Assembly: GCA_965248735.1 (NCBI GenBank) | Contig: OZ252146.1 | Location: 3,038,001-3,102,000, forward strand | Direction of reading: 5' to 3' | Source of the DNA: Aldehydirespirator sp965248735 | GTDB lineage: Bacteria > Actinomycetota > Acidimicrobiia > Acidimicrobiales > Aldehydirespiratoraceae | Length of the DNA stretch: 64,000 nucleotides | Shown here: piece after piece, positions 49,104-58,414 of the stretch | Numbering within the stretch: the stretch's first letter is position 1 | How the letters are laid out: each line of letters begins with the position of its first letter | Program-made: the position numbers and the translations under genes | The notes under the pieces: model-generated | Told to the model about the DNA's origin: nothing | Databases searched by the model: none | Seen by the model: only the letters and a program-made list of their open reading frames with translations

Positions 49104-51484
49104 CTGCCACCGCAGACATCCAGCCCCCGGTCCGGCCGCTCTACGTCGGGGCCACCGTCACCCGGGCACGCGATGACAAACTGCTGCGCGGCCAGGAAAT
49201 GTTCGTGAGCGATGTCCGGCTCCACGATGCCGCCGAGATGGCGATCGTGCGCAGCCCCTTCGCCCATGCCGAGATCGTGTCGATCGACGTCGCAGAGGCC
49301 CGTGCCTTGCCGGGAGTGATCGGCGTGTGGACCGCGGAGGACCTCCACGGCATCTCTGCCTTCCCGGACTTCGCCGCCATGGCGGAACCGGTGACCATGC
49401 TGCCTTTGGCCACGACGAAGGTCAGGTATGTGGGCATGCCGGTGGCGGTGGTCGTCGCCGAGGATCGCTACGTCGCCGAGGACGCCGCCGAACTCGTCGC
49501 GGTCGACTTTGCGCCTCTCCCGGCGGTGACCAGTATCGAGCAGTCGCTCGATCCGAACGCTCCCCGGCTCTTCGAGTGCTGGGCCAGCAACCGACTCCTC
49601 GACCTCGCCGTTTCTGATCCCGCGGTCGACGAGGCGATCGAAGCCGCAGCCTCGACTCTGAAGCGTCGGTACCGCATCGGCCGCCACACGGCCATGCCGA
49701 TCGAGACCCGCGCCACCGTCGCCGACTACGACGGCAGCCGGCTCCATGTCTGGTCTTGCTCCCAAACACCCCACATGTTGCGCACGGCGCTGTCCTATGT
49801 GCTGCCGATCGAGGAAGCCGACATCAGGGTGACCACACCGGCCATCGGTGGCGGATTCGGGCAGAAGCAGCACAACTACCCGTCGGACGTGCTGGCGTGC
49901 TGGGCGTCGATGCAGCTCCGTCGGCCGGTCCGCTACGCCGAAGACCGCAGCGAGCACATGCTCGCGTCCACCCACGCCCGTGATCAGGTGATCGAGATCG
50001 AGGCGGCGCTGCGCAGCGATGGCGTGATCGAGGCCATTCGGGGCCACATCTATCACGACGTCGGCTCTGGCGACGTGTGGCCCGGCGGGTATTGTCCCTC
50101 TCTCGTCACTTCAGGCCACATGACCGGCCCCTACCGGATCGCAGCGGCCGCGATCAGCGTCACCGCGGTCGTGACGAACAAGACCCCTTCGGGGTCCTAC
50201 CGGGGTTACGGCATCCCGGAGGCCTGCTTCGCGCTGGAGCGTTTCGTTGATGACATCGCGGCGGCGGGCGGCCACGACCGCGTGGAGCTGCGGCGCAAGA
50301 TGCTCCTTGAGCAGTCCGACTTCCCGTATCGCACCGCCGGAGGCGCGCACCTCGACTCCGGCACCTATCGCGAGTGCTTCGATCGCATCGTCGAGCTGGC
50401 CGAGGCCAGCTATGCCGACCATGTCGGCAACAGCGGCGGCAACCAACTGATCGGCGTCGGCTACGCGACATACCGCGAGGGAACTGCGCCCACCCACTAC
50501 AACGTGGCCGGCCACTGGACGGGATACGAGGTGTGCCGCATCGAGATCGACCCGAGCGGGGCGGCGCTGGTGTCCTCGGGCATGACCGATCAGGGGCAGG
50601 GCACCCACACCTTCGTGCAGACCCTGGCCGCGGACGCCCTCGCGCTGGACCTCGACCGGGTGCGGGTGAGGCTCGGCGACACCGACCTGTGCCCCTACGG
50701 GCTGGGAGCATGGGGCAGCAGGCAGGCCGCGGTGGGCGCCGGCGCGATCCTCGATGCGGCGTCGACTGTTCTCAGCAAGGCCTCGGCCATTGCCGCCCAC
50801 ATGCTCGAGGCGAACCCCGACGACGTCGTGATCGACGAGGACGGCTTCCATGTGCGGGGGTCGCCGTCGCCTGCGGTGTCGTGGCAGCAGGTCGGCACCG
50901 CTGCGACCATTCGAACGCTCGACCTGCCCGAAGGAATGGAACCCGGTCTGGCGGCCACCGCCCGGTATGAGCCGGAGGTCCTCGAGCACGAGGTCACCGA
51001 GGATGGGGGGATCAACGCGGCGGCGGCGTGGGTCAACGCCACCCATGCCGCCATCGTGCGAGTGGACGAGACGACGGGCGCCGTCGAGATCCTCGACTAT
51101 CTCGTCGCCCACGACTGCGGTCCGATGATCAACCCCCCTATCGTTCGGGGCCAGATCCTCGGCGGCATCGCCCAGGGCATCGGCGGGACGCTCTACGAGG
51201 ACCTCGTCTACAACGAGGACGGGCAGCCCAACACGGCCTTCATGGACTACCTGGTTCCGACCATCGCAGAGATCCCGCCGGTCACCGTCGAGCACCTCGG
51301 GAGCGACTCCGAGCTGACTCCGCTCGGAATCAAGGGCGTAGGCGAGGGAGGCACGGTCGGACCGCCCGCGGCGATCGCCAACGCGGTCGCCCACGCCCTG
51401 GCAGACCATCAGCCCGATGTGTGCGAGACCCCGCTCACACCGGAACGGGTCCTTCAACTGATGGGCTTCTGCGGAGACGATTGA
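49100..51484 (+). CDS. Molybdenum hydroxylase 2, molybdopterin-binding subunit
   Basis: A 794-residue catalytic subunit, paralogue of 41605-43983. IGGGFGQKQ (about residue 250), SGSYRGYGIPEA (about 365) and KGVGEGGT (near the C terminus) match the XDH-type active site and lack the CoxL Cys loop. The GTG start overlaps the Fe-S subunit stop, which excludes earlier in-frame codons. The two large subunits are clearly related but diverged throughout, so different substrates or successive oxidation steps are likely. It is the last gene of the catabolic region; 223 bases of unassigned DNA follow. Confidence 0.93.
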   Translation: MTATADIQPPVRPLYVGATVTRARDDKLLRGQEMFVSDVRLHDAAEMAIVRSPFAHAEIVSIDVAEARALPGVIGVWTAEDLHGISAFPDFAAMAEPVTMLPLATTKVRYVGMPVAVVVAEDRYVAEDAAELVAVDFAPLPAVTSIEQSLDPNAPRLFECWASNRLLDLAVSDPAVDEAIEAAASTLKRRYRIGRHTAMPIETRATVADYDGSRLHVWSCSQTPHMLRTALSYVLPIEEADIRVTTPAIGGGFGQKQHNYPSDVLACWASMQLRRPVRYAEDRSEHMLASTHARDQVIEIEAALRSDGVIEAIRGHIYHDVGSGDVWPGGYCPSLVTSGHMTGPYRIAAAAISVTAVVTNKTPSGSYRGYGIPEACFALERFVDDIAAAGGHDRVELRRKMLLEQSDFPYRTAGGAHLDSGTYRECFDRIVELAEASYADHVGNSGGNQLIGVGYATYREGTAPTHYNVAGHWTGYEVCRIEIDPSGAALVSSGMTDQGQGTHTFVQTLAADALALDLDRVRVRLGDTDLCPYGLGAWGSRQAAVGAGAILDAASTVLSKASAIAAHMLEANPDDVVIDEDGFHVRGSPSPAVSWQQVGTAATIRTLDLPEGMEPGLAATARYEPEVLEHEVTEDGGINAAAAWVNATHAAIVRVDETTGAVEILDYLVAHDCGPMINPPIVRGQILGGIAQGIGGTLYEDLVYNEDGQPNTAFMDYLVPTIAEIPPVTVEHLGSDSELTPLGIKGVGEGGTVGPPAAIANAVAHALADHQPDVCETPLTPERVLQLMGFCGDD

Positions 51485-51707
51485 AGGCACCAGCCTTGGG
51501 GTTCATCGCCTCCCCCAGTGCGTCGCCCCCGGTGCCTGACCGCCTGCGGTGTTCCAACAACAGTACCGTTCGGCGGTGCTGAATGAGCGCCGACATCGGA
51601 TGCCCTGCCCCACCCCGGAAATCCAACCCCTAGCCGGCGAGGAGGCAATCGCGGTGCACGAAGGGTTCTGGGAGAACCTGGCCTAGCGCCAGCGCCAGGA
51701 ACTCGCC

Positions 51708-52910
51708 GTGGCTGCCAGCACTGCCCGCACCGACGCGACCGTGGTGGCCGCGTCGGGCGCGTTGTTGGCGGCGGGGGCGGTGGCGCTGATGATCTCGGGT
51801 CCGCTGGCACCCTACTTGCGGCTCGATCTTCAGATCAGTTCGTCGGAACTGGGGCTGGGTCAGTCGTTGGCGGCCGTGCCCGCCGTCGGGTTAGCGGTGT
51901 GGGGCGGACGGCTGACCGACCGCATCGGCGGGATCGCCATCGGCCGGCTCACCTGCATCGGCTCCTGCTTGTTCGTTGTCGCGATCTCACAGGCGCCCAG
52001 CACCGCATGGTTCGTGGCGATGCTGGCCGCGGCCGGAATCCTTCGCGTGTTCTCGGAGCCGAGTTCCTCGAAAATGCTCGTGGACCTCCTGGTCCACACA
52101 CCGCGCGTCCTCGCCTTCGGCATTCGCGAGGCGTTCATGCCCTTTCTCGTGCTCGTAGCCACCGCGGTGCTGCCGGTGTTCGGCGACTGGCTGGGCTGGC
52201 GCTCCGTCTTCGCGGCATCCTCGATCTTTGGGATTGCCGGGCTGTGGCTGCTGCTGGGACCGGCGCGACCCCAGGCACGACCAGACACACCCCACACCGC
52301 GCGTCGCTCGGCCCTGCCGGTCCCAGTCCAGCAGCCGGCGAGCCCGAGCGGCGATGTCGCCTCCCTGGGGTTGAGCTTCTATGGCGGCACCGCTCTGCTC
52401 ATGTTCAACCTGATCGTGTTCAACGCCTTTGCGTCGCTGTCCTTCGTCGACTCCGGATCCAGCGCCGACGCTGCGGCAGTCTTGGTGGCGGCTTCGGCGG
52501 GAGGAGCCGTGCTCATGCGGATCGGATGCGCTTACGCGGCCACCCGGCGCGGGCTCAACGCCCGGTCGACCCTGGCCGCCATGGCCGCGGCAGCCGTCGT
52601 GGGCTACCTGGCCATGGCCACCGGCAACCGGCATCTGATGCTCTTGGGCATACCGGTCGGATACGTGGCCGGATGGGGATGGACTCCGCTGCTGTTCAGC
52701 TACATAACTGTCGGGCGTGAGCGATCCACGGGAATGATCACCGGGGTGGTGTCGACCTTGTTCGCCGTCGCAGCCGTCATCGGCCCATTCGCAGCCGGCT
52801 GGGCCGCCGAGCAGTTCGGCTGGTCGGCGGTGTGGACAACGGCAGCATTGTTCTCGGCGCTAGCGGCCGCCCTCATGGCGTATCGGCCCACCAGCAGCAA
52901 GTCTCGCTAG
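51708..52910 (+). CDS. MFS transporter (CynX/NimT-like), second copy
   Basis: A 400-residue transporter closely related to the one at 17658-18887, with the same ISGPLAPYLRLDLQISSSEL and GRLTDRIGG segments and about twelve membrane helices. The GTG start has AGGAA eight bases upstream. It precedes the Rieske oxygenase by 130 bases in the same direction; transporter, oxygenase and AhpD-like selenoprotein may form one metabolic unit. Substrate unknown. Confidence 0.85.
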   Translation: MAASTARTDATVVAASGALLAAGAVALMISGPLAPYLRLDLQISSSELGLGQSLAAVPAVGLAVWGGRLTDRIGGIAIGRLTCIGSCLFVVAISQAPSTAWFVAMLAAAGILRVFSEPSSSKMLVDLLVHTPRVLAFGIREAFMPFLVLVATAVLPVFGDWLGWRSVFAASSIFGIAGLWLLLGPARPQARPDTPHTARRSALPVPVQQPASPSGDVASLGLSFYGGTALLMFNLIVFNAFASLSFVDSGSSADAAAVLVAASAGGAVLMRIGCAYAATRRGLNARSTLAAMAAAAVVGYLAMATGNRHLMLLGIPVGYVAGWGWTPLLFSYITVGRERSTGMITGVVSTLFAVAAVIGPFAAGWAAEQFGWSAVWTTAALFSALAAALMAYRPTSSKSR

Positions 52911-53040
52911 GAGATCCCCGGGCTGTGTACCAGCATCGATTCAATTCGATCGTGCGCTCTAGGGTCGGACAGGCCGATGCACGTGCCCGAGTGCGCAGCC
53001 GGGCCGCCCGAAGGAACGAACCGTGATATCTAGAGAGACG

Positions 53041-54108
53041 ATGTCTGAGGAGACGCTGGCCAGCCCCTCGCGAGAGTCCGTGACCGACGGCGACTTGTAC
53101 GAGGCGCTGCGGGGGTACTGGCACCCGGTGGCCTACGCGTCCGAGCTCGCCGACGGCGGTCCGCTGGCGGTGACGCTGCTGGACGAGCCTTTGGTGTTGG
53201 CCCGCATCGGCGGCCAGGTGTCGGCCTTCCGAGACATCTGCGTGCACCGGGGCACCGCACTGTCGCTCGGCTCTGTCGACGAGGCGGGACTGCGGTGCGG
53301 CTATCACGGATGGACCTACAACGGCGAGGGCCGGTGCACGAAGATCCCCTCACGGCCGGATCTGAAGATCCCGTCGCGTGCGTGCCTCACCGCCTACTTG
53401 GCCGCCGAGCACCTAGGCCTGATCTGGGTGTGCCTCACAAGCGATCCCATCTACCCGCTGCCGGCCAATCCCTACTTCGGCAACGAGTCGTTCCGGCTCA
53501 TCGAGGTCGAGCCGTACAACTGGAACTGCGCGCTCCCCCGCCGCATCGAGAACTACGTCGACTTCGGCCACTTCGCCTGGGTGCACGACGGGGTGCTGGG
53601 CGACTCGGCGCACCCCGAGGTCCCCGACCACTCCATCGGCCGCCACCGCAGCGAGCTGCGCTTCGAGCATCCCCACATGGCCGAGCCCCCCGACTCGGGC
53701 AAGAACAAGAGCCTGGAGATCGAAGGGGCCGTCGAAGTCACGCTCGACTACCGGCTGTTCATGCCCAACACCATCTTGTTGGACCAGTACATCGAGTCGG
53801 TCGGCCAGCGCTACCTGCTGTTCTTCAGTGTCTGCCCCACCGGTCGCAACACCTGCCGGTGTTTCACGTTCATGGGCCGCGACTACTCCTTCGACGAGGC
53901 CACCGACCAGGAGATGCTGGACTTCAACGCGCTCGTCATCGGCCAGGACCTGAAGTTCGTCGAGTCCCAGCGCCCCGAGGAGCTGCCGATCGACCTCAGC
54001 GCCGAGTTGCAAATCGCAGGCGTCGACCGAGTCGCCATCGAATACCGGCGCTGGCTGCGCGAGATCGCCAAGGGAAGCGACGCCGCCCGCCACGCGGCCG
54101 GGCAATGA
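53041..54108 (+). CDS. Rieske non-heme iron oxygenase, alpha subunit
   Basis: A 355-residue ring-hydroxylating or demethylating oxygenase. The Rieske cluster is bound by CVHRGTALSLGS and CGYHGWTYNGEG (C-x-H, C-x2-H). The mononuclear iron site is in ENYVDFGHFAWVHDG (Asp, His, His). The C terminus has ESQRPEELPIDLSAEL. I use the ATG at 53041, which follows AGAGAGACG. No reductase or ferredoxin gene is nearby. A copy lacking the catalytic domain is at 31167. Substrate unknown. Confidence 0.9.
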   Translation: MSEETLASPSRESVTDGDLYEALRGYWHPVAYASELADGGPLAVTLLDEPLVLARIGGQVSAFRDICVHRGTALSLGSVDEAGLRCGYHGWTYNGEGRCTKIPSRPDLKIPSRACLTAYLAAEHLGLIWVCLTSDPIYPLPANPYFGNESFRLIEVEPYNWNCALPRRIENYVDFGHFAWVHDGVLGDSAHPEVPDHSIGRHRSELRFEHPHMAEPPDSGKNKSLEIEGAVEVTLDYRLFMPNTILLDQYIESVGQRYLLFFSVCPTGRNTCRCFTFMGRDYSFDEATDQEMLDFNALVIGQDLKFVESQRPEELPIDLSAELQIAGVDRVAIEYRRWLREIAKGSDAARHAAGQ

Positions 54109-54217
54109 CATCGACAGCGCACCCCCGATTACGGGGATGCGAAGCCCCCGTCTGTTCGACGCAAGCTCGGCTGCTCGCAGATTCGCCGGGTCCACGAGTC
54201 GTGTGAGACGCTGCACC

Positions 54218-54766
54218 ATGGCACGCATCAAGGTCATTCCCGACGACTCCTGGGACGGCGCGCTCGGCGAGCTCCATCCGCGAGTCGTCGACCGCGCCTA
54301 CGGCCGGGTCGACAACATCCTCTCCGTGCACTCGCTGAACCCGCGCTCCATGGCGGCGCACCAGGGTCTGTACGAATCGGCCATGGCCGGCACGGCGACG
54401 CTGCGCAAGGTCGAGCGCGAGCTCATCGCCTTGGTCGTGAGCCTCGAGAATGACTGCCACTATTGAGTTGTCCACCACCGGCGCGGTCTGCGCCGGCTGA
54501 TCAACGATGACGAGCTGGTCGCGGCGATCGAACAAGACTGGACAACCGCGGCGCTGTCGCTGAAGCGGGTGGCGATGCTGACTTTTGCGGTCAAGTTGAC
54601 GACGACACCGGGCGCGATGAACGACGCCGATGCCGATGCCCTTCGATCAGTTGGCTTCTCGGATCGCGACGTCCTCGACATAGTCGAGGTGGTCGGCTAC
54701 TACGCGTACGCGAACCGGATCGCCGACGGTCTCGGCATAGAGACCGAGCCCTGGATCCCCGACTGA
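54218..54766 (+). CDS. AhpD-like (carboxymuconolactone decarboxylase) selenoprotein candidate, CxxU
   Basis: A peroxidase-related AhpD-like protein of 182 residues if the in-frame TGA at 54464-54466 is read as selenocysteine. The first part (MARIKVIPDDSWDGALGE to ELIALVVSLENDCHY) ends at the TGA; the same frame continues VVHHRRGLRRLINDDELVAA to RIADGLGIETEP without another stop. Family members have C-x-x-C-x-x-x-H here (typically GCHYCVAHH), so the TGA stands exactly at the second redox Cys, giving C80-H-Y-U83 with His87. A hairpin with a GGTCT loop lies right after. It probably reduces peroxides or acts as a thiol/selenol redox partner. The upstream genes are a Rieske oxygenase and an MFS transporter. 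Confidence 0.82.
54467..54500 (+). promoter_or_regulatory. Bacterial SECIS-like hairpin
   Basis: Perfect 7-base stem CCGGCGC (54478-54484) / GCGCCGG (54490-54496) around loop GGTCT (54485-54489). The loop begins at the 19th base after the TGA. As I recall the E. coli fdhF element, it has GGUCUGC at the same distance from its UGA. This would bind SelB and direct Sec insertion. Confidence 0.8.
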
Positions 54767-55106
54767 TCCACAGTTCGACAACGAGATCTTGGTCGACCGG
54801 CCTGGCGGCTTGGCGGGTCGGGGGCGTGCAGCGCCCACACCCGCGCATCGCCCTGCTCCGGTGAAGGGGTGGCGACGGTTTCGGGCTGTGCGGGTTCGGC
54901 ATCGGGTGCCGTGACCGCAGGTTCGGGCTGTGCGATGTCGGGCTCCGGTGCCGATGTCGCGGCGGTCTCGGGCTCAGCAAGGTCCGGTTGGGTGACCGTC
55001 GTAGTGGTCTCGGGCTCCGAGGAGCCGTCGCCGCGTGGAGGAGGCCAGACCTTGGCGGGAACTCGATCCAGGTGTCCCGGTTGCGCAGGACCGACCTCGT
55101 CCTGGG
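54767..55106 (-). other. Pro/Glu/Ala-rich coding remnant
   Basis: No start codon is found, but the minus strand keeps one open frame with repeats such as AQPEPAVTAPDAEPAQPE and PETVATPSPEQ, the kind of low-complexity linker seen in secreted or membrane-anchored proteins. It directly follows the alpha/beta hydrolase stop in another frame. Probably the tail of a lost gene or a frameshifted extension. Confidence 0.3.
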
Positions 55107-55949
55107 TCAGGGCGTGTGCTGGGCGAGGAACCGTTCGAGATGGGCGGTGAGAACTTCGGGTTGGTCGATCGGGATCAGCGTGCGGCTGTCGTCAACCCAC
55201 AGGAGTTCGGCGTGCTCGAAGTGCTCAGCGAGGCGCTCGGCGTGCTGGAGCGGCATCAGCTTGTCGTCGCGGGCCCACACGACGAGCACGGCGCCCGCGA
55301 AGGCGCGCTGGTGCTCGGCCCATTCGAGCAGCTGCTTCTTCTTCGGCACATGGCGCAGATACTTGTTGAGATCGCGCCGGGCTCGCCGGTCGCGACGCAG
55401 CGGCTCGAGCCAGCTCATGAACTGCTCGTCCGGGACGCGTTTCTTCGACAGCCCCCCGAAGGTGACCGGCAGGTGTCGAAGCATTCGCGGCCGCAGAAGC
55501 TGCGACGTCAGGAAGGTCCCGCCCGGCATCGCAGCATTCAGGCACAGCAACCGCCCGGGTAGGCCGGGGGGATAGTTGTCGAACGCCTCACAGGACACCA
55601 GCACCAGGTTCGCGACTCGATCCGAGCCGCCCGGGCTGACCACCAGCTGGGCGCCGCCCCAGTCGTTGCACACGAGCGTCACATCGTGAAGGTCGAGCTC
55701 GACCAGCAGGCCGGCGATCATCCTCGCCAGCGATCCGAGCGCCAGGTCCGCGTCGTCGGGCATCGGCGTGCGGTGAGCACCGAAGGGAAGCTCCGGAACG
55801 ATGCACCGGTAGCGGCCGCGCAGCCCGTCGACGACGTCGCCCCACAACGTGCCGTTCATCAACACTCCATGCAGGAAGACCACCGCCGGCCCGTCACCAC
55901 CGGTGTCGGAGTACATGAGACCAGCCGACGACGGTCCCCGGAGATGCAT
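55107..55949 (-). CDS. Alpha/beta hydrolase (haloalkane-dehalogenase-like nucleophile elbow)
   Basis: A 280-residue alpha/beta-fold protein. VVFLHGVLMNGTLW is the oxyanion-loop region. CNDWGGAQLV is the nucleophile elbow, with Asp in place of the usual Ser, as in haloalkane dehalogenases and epoxide hydrolases. Near the C terminus VDDSRTLIPIDQPEVL is where the catalytic His is usual; I see Thr instead, so catalysis is uncertain. The start ATG follows GAGGGGG; an open extension upstream lacks family sequence. Confidence 0.8.
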   Translation of the reverse strand: MHLRGPSSAGLMYSDTGGDGPAVVFLHGVLMNGTLWGDVVDGLRGRYRCIVPELPFGAHRTPMPDDADLALGSLARMIAGLLVELDLHDVTLVCNDWGGAQLVVSPGGSDRVANLVLVSCEAFDNYPPGLPGRLLCLNAAMPGGTFLTSQLLRPRMLRHLPVTFGGLSKKRVPDEQFMSWLEPLRRDRRARRDLNKYLRHVPKKKQLLEWAEHQRAFAGAVLVVWARDDKLMPLQHAERLAEHFEHAELLWVDDSRTLIPIDQPEVLTAHLERFLAQHTP

Positions 55950-56227
55950 GCAACCCCCCTCGCAGCCCTGGAGCGCATTGGCGCTGGTAGGCCTCGTCGG
56001 AGATCGTACGGCCTCGCCGATCATTCCCTGATTACCCAATTGTCGATTGGGAGCCAGCGACTGCAGTAGTCGACCTAGCCCGGGGGTTGCGGATCGTGCT
56101 GCTCTGCGCCGAGTGCCACCGATGACTTATCCTTGAGATGGCACAGCGCGAGCATCATGCGCTCCGTGTGCTGAGGCTCTAGCAGGTCTGACGCGGTGGC
56201 CCACACGACTTCTGAGGGGTGTCTGGG

Positions 56228-57142
56228 ATGAGCAACGAGAAGTGGGCCGCTGACGACATCGCAGACCAGTCCGGGCGGGTGGTGATCGTGACCGGAGCCA
56301 ACTCCGGCCTCGGTCTCGAAACGGCGCGAGCGCTGGTCGGTCGGGGCGCGTCGGTGGTGCTCGCAGTCCGCGATCTCGACAAGGGCAGGCAGGCCGTCGA
56401 GGCCATCCGAGCCGACCATCCCGGCGCCAACCTCGGGCTGCTGCAGCTCGATCTGGCGTCGCTCGACTCCATCCGCCGCGCCAGCGAGGAGATCGGGGGC
56501 CGGTTCGAGCGCATCGATCTGCTCATCAACAACGCAGGGGTGATGTACACGCCGCGCCAGAAGACCGCGGACAGCTTCGAGATGCAGTTCGGCACCAATC
56601 ACTTCGGCCACTTCGCCTGGACTGGACGGCTGCTGGAGCGGCTCCTGGCGGTGGAGGGATCGCGGGTCGTCACGGTCAGCAGCCTCGGTCACCGGATGCG
56701 CTCGCAAATCGACTTCGGCGACCTCCACGCCGAGCGGAGCTACAACCGGGTGGCCGCATACGGCCGCTCGAAACTGGCGAACCTGCTGTTCACCTACCAA
56801 CTGCAGCGCCGGCTCCAAGCCGCAGGAGCCGAGACGGCAGCGTTGGCGGCTCATCCGGGCGCGTCGAACACCGACCTCGGCCGCCACCTCCCAGGCGCCC
56901 GGCTCGTACAGCCGCTGCTCGGACCGCTGGTACAGAGCGCGTCCATGGGCGCCCTTCCAACATTGAGAGCCGCCACCGACCCCACCGCCGAGGGAGGGCA
57001 GTACTACGGCCCCGGCGGGTTCATGGAGACTCGAGGCCACCCGGTGCTGGTCGCCTCCAGCGACCGATCACACGACACCGAGACACAGCAGCGGCTCTGG
57101 GACGCCTCAGAAGAAGTCACCGCAGTGCGCTTCCCCGTCTGA
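56228..57142 (+). CDS. Short-chain dehydrogenase/reductase (retinol-dehydrogenase-like)
   Basis: A 304-residue Rossmann-fold oxidoreductase. NAD(P)-binding TGANSGLG (near residue 21), NNAGVMY, catalytic Ser in TVSSLGHRM and Tyr/Lys in YGRSKLANL are all present. LGRHLPGARL and the long C terminus fit the retinol-dehydrogenase-like SDR branch. ATG chosen because GAGGGG stands nine bases before it. Its substrate is unknown. It is followed 22 bases later by the 347-residue unknown protein gene. Confidence 0.9.
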   Translation: MSNEKWAADDIADQSGRVVIVTGANSGLGLETARALVGRGASVVLAVRDLDKGRQAVEAIRADHPGANLGLLQLDLASLDSIRRASEEIGGRFERIDLLINNAGVMYTPRQKTADSFEMQFGTNHFGHFAWTGRLLERLLAVEGSRVVTVSSLGHRMRSQIDFGDLHAERSYNRVAAYGRSKLANLLFTYQLQRRLQAAGAETAALAAHPGASNTDLGRHLPGARLVQPLLGPLVQSASMGALPTLRAATDPTAEGGQYYGPGGFMETRGHPVLVASSDRSHDTETQQRLWDASEEVTAVRFPV

Positions 57143-57164
57143 GGAGATCGCCTACGGTCGGGGC

Positions 57165-58208
57165 GTGAGTTCCTTGGGCTGGGACAGCACGAAGCGCAAA
57201 CTCCGGCAGGTGGCCGAGGTCAATCGCGACGCAGCCGTCACCAAGAGATTGAAATCGGGCGGCGGAGCCGTGGCGGGCGCCGCTGCGGAGCGCACTGCCC
57301 GAGTGATGGCAGCTGCGCAGGCCCTGTTGGCCAGTGATCTGTCCACTCATCTCAACGGCCTGGTCGCGGCCGCCGTCAAGGGGAGCGCGACCATCTACGA
57401 CAAGGCAATGGACGCCAACTACCTCGATCCGTTGCTCAGACCGGATTTGGGGGGCGCCTATCACCGGCTCTTCGACGGAGGCCACACCATCGCTGGGGCT
57501 GTCAGGGCCGCTCGGGGCGCGTCGCCCGATGACACCATCGTCGAGGAGGCGCTGGGAACTGTGCAGGCGCTGCTTCGCGACGCCGCCACTCCGATGGGTC
57601 TGCCATTGGCGACGTGGGACAAGGGCACCTTCGACGCTGTGGCGGGATCTCTGGAGTCGACGCTGGGGATACCCAAGAGGTGGTTCTATGACCTGAACAC
57701 CTACGACGCGGCCGAATTGCTCGGCGCGTCGGTGGGTGTGGTGTCGGTGGTGCTGGGTTGGAACCGTGCCGACACCGAGACCTTCGCCAAGATCGCCGCC
57801 AGCATGGGGATGTCGGCCGCTGTCGCCGCCAATCCCCTGTTGATGGTCGTCGTGGTCGTCGCTGCGGCCCGAGCCTTCCACAAGGCCCGCCACGGCGACG
57901 AGTACGACGAGCTCGTGGACGGCGGGTTCAAGGGCGCTGTCGGCTCCGGGGCGACCCTGGCGGCGGTCGCGCTCGTGAGTTCAGCCGGCGGTCCCGCGGG
58001 GGCTGCGCTGCTGGTCGGCATCACCGCTGGTGTCGTCGCCAACTCGGCCACAAAGAACGTGAGCCTGACCGCGGTGGGCCGCTTCGTCACCGCCCGAGTT
58101 GCCGCCATGGCCTCAGAACCCGCTACGGCGGACGACACCGAACCGCCGGCGCTCGACGATCTCGACGAAGCCGCTGGAGACAGAATGGACACGGCTTCAA
58201 CCCTCTGA
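57165..58208 (+). CDS. Unknown 347-residue, probably membrane-associated protein
   Basis: The intact member of a family with two broken copies in this window (13884, 23508). The first half is helical and Ala/Arg-rich (SSLGWDSTKRKLRQVAEVNR, AMDANYLDPLLRPDLGGAYH). The second half has small-residue hydrophobic stretches (VGVVSVVLGW, ANPLLMVVVVVAAARAF, GGPAGAALLVGITAGVVANS) that could be glycine-zipper-like membrane segments. No enzyme motif seen and the family is not recognised. The start is GTG. Its repeated neighbourhood with DUF1828-pair genes suggests a module. Confidence 0.65.
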   Translation: MSSLGWDSTKRKLRQVAEVNRDAAVTKRLKSGGGAVAGAAAERTARVMAAAQALLASDLSTHLNGLVAAAVKGSATIYDKAMDANYLDPLLRPDLGGAYHRLFDGGHTIAGAVRAARGASPDDTIVEEALGTVQALLRDAATPMGLPLATWDKGTFDAVAGSLESTLGIPKRWFYDLNTYDAAELLGASVGVVSVVLGWNRADTETFAKIAASMGMSAAVAANPLLMVVVVVAAARAFHKARHGDEYDELVDGGFKGAVGSGATLAAVALVSSAGGPAGAALLVGITAGVVANSATKNVSLTAVGRFVTARVAAMASEPATADDTEPPALDDLDEAAGDRMDTASTL

Positions 58209-58414
58209 CTACCGAGCCCGCTCCGTAGCAACTCCGCTGAGTTCCTAGTCGAGCAACCGCGCTCCAAGCGCAGACATCCGCATCTGGGATTGATTTTCTG
58301 ACGGGCTGGGGAGACTTGACTCCCGATCTTCGGCCCCCCAGTCTCGTCAAAGCCGTTTCAGCCAGTACCAACCAGTACCAATAAGTAGTTCTGGCCGACG
58401 ACGTCAACCCAATC

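Noticed and set aside
50111..51490. 459-residue minus-strand ORF opposite molybdenum hydroxylase 2
   Set aside because: Antisense shadow of a well-supported gene, as is the 351-residue ORF opposite hydroxylase 1 (41416-42471).
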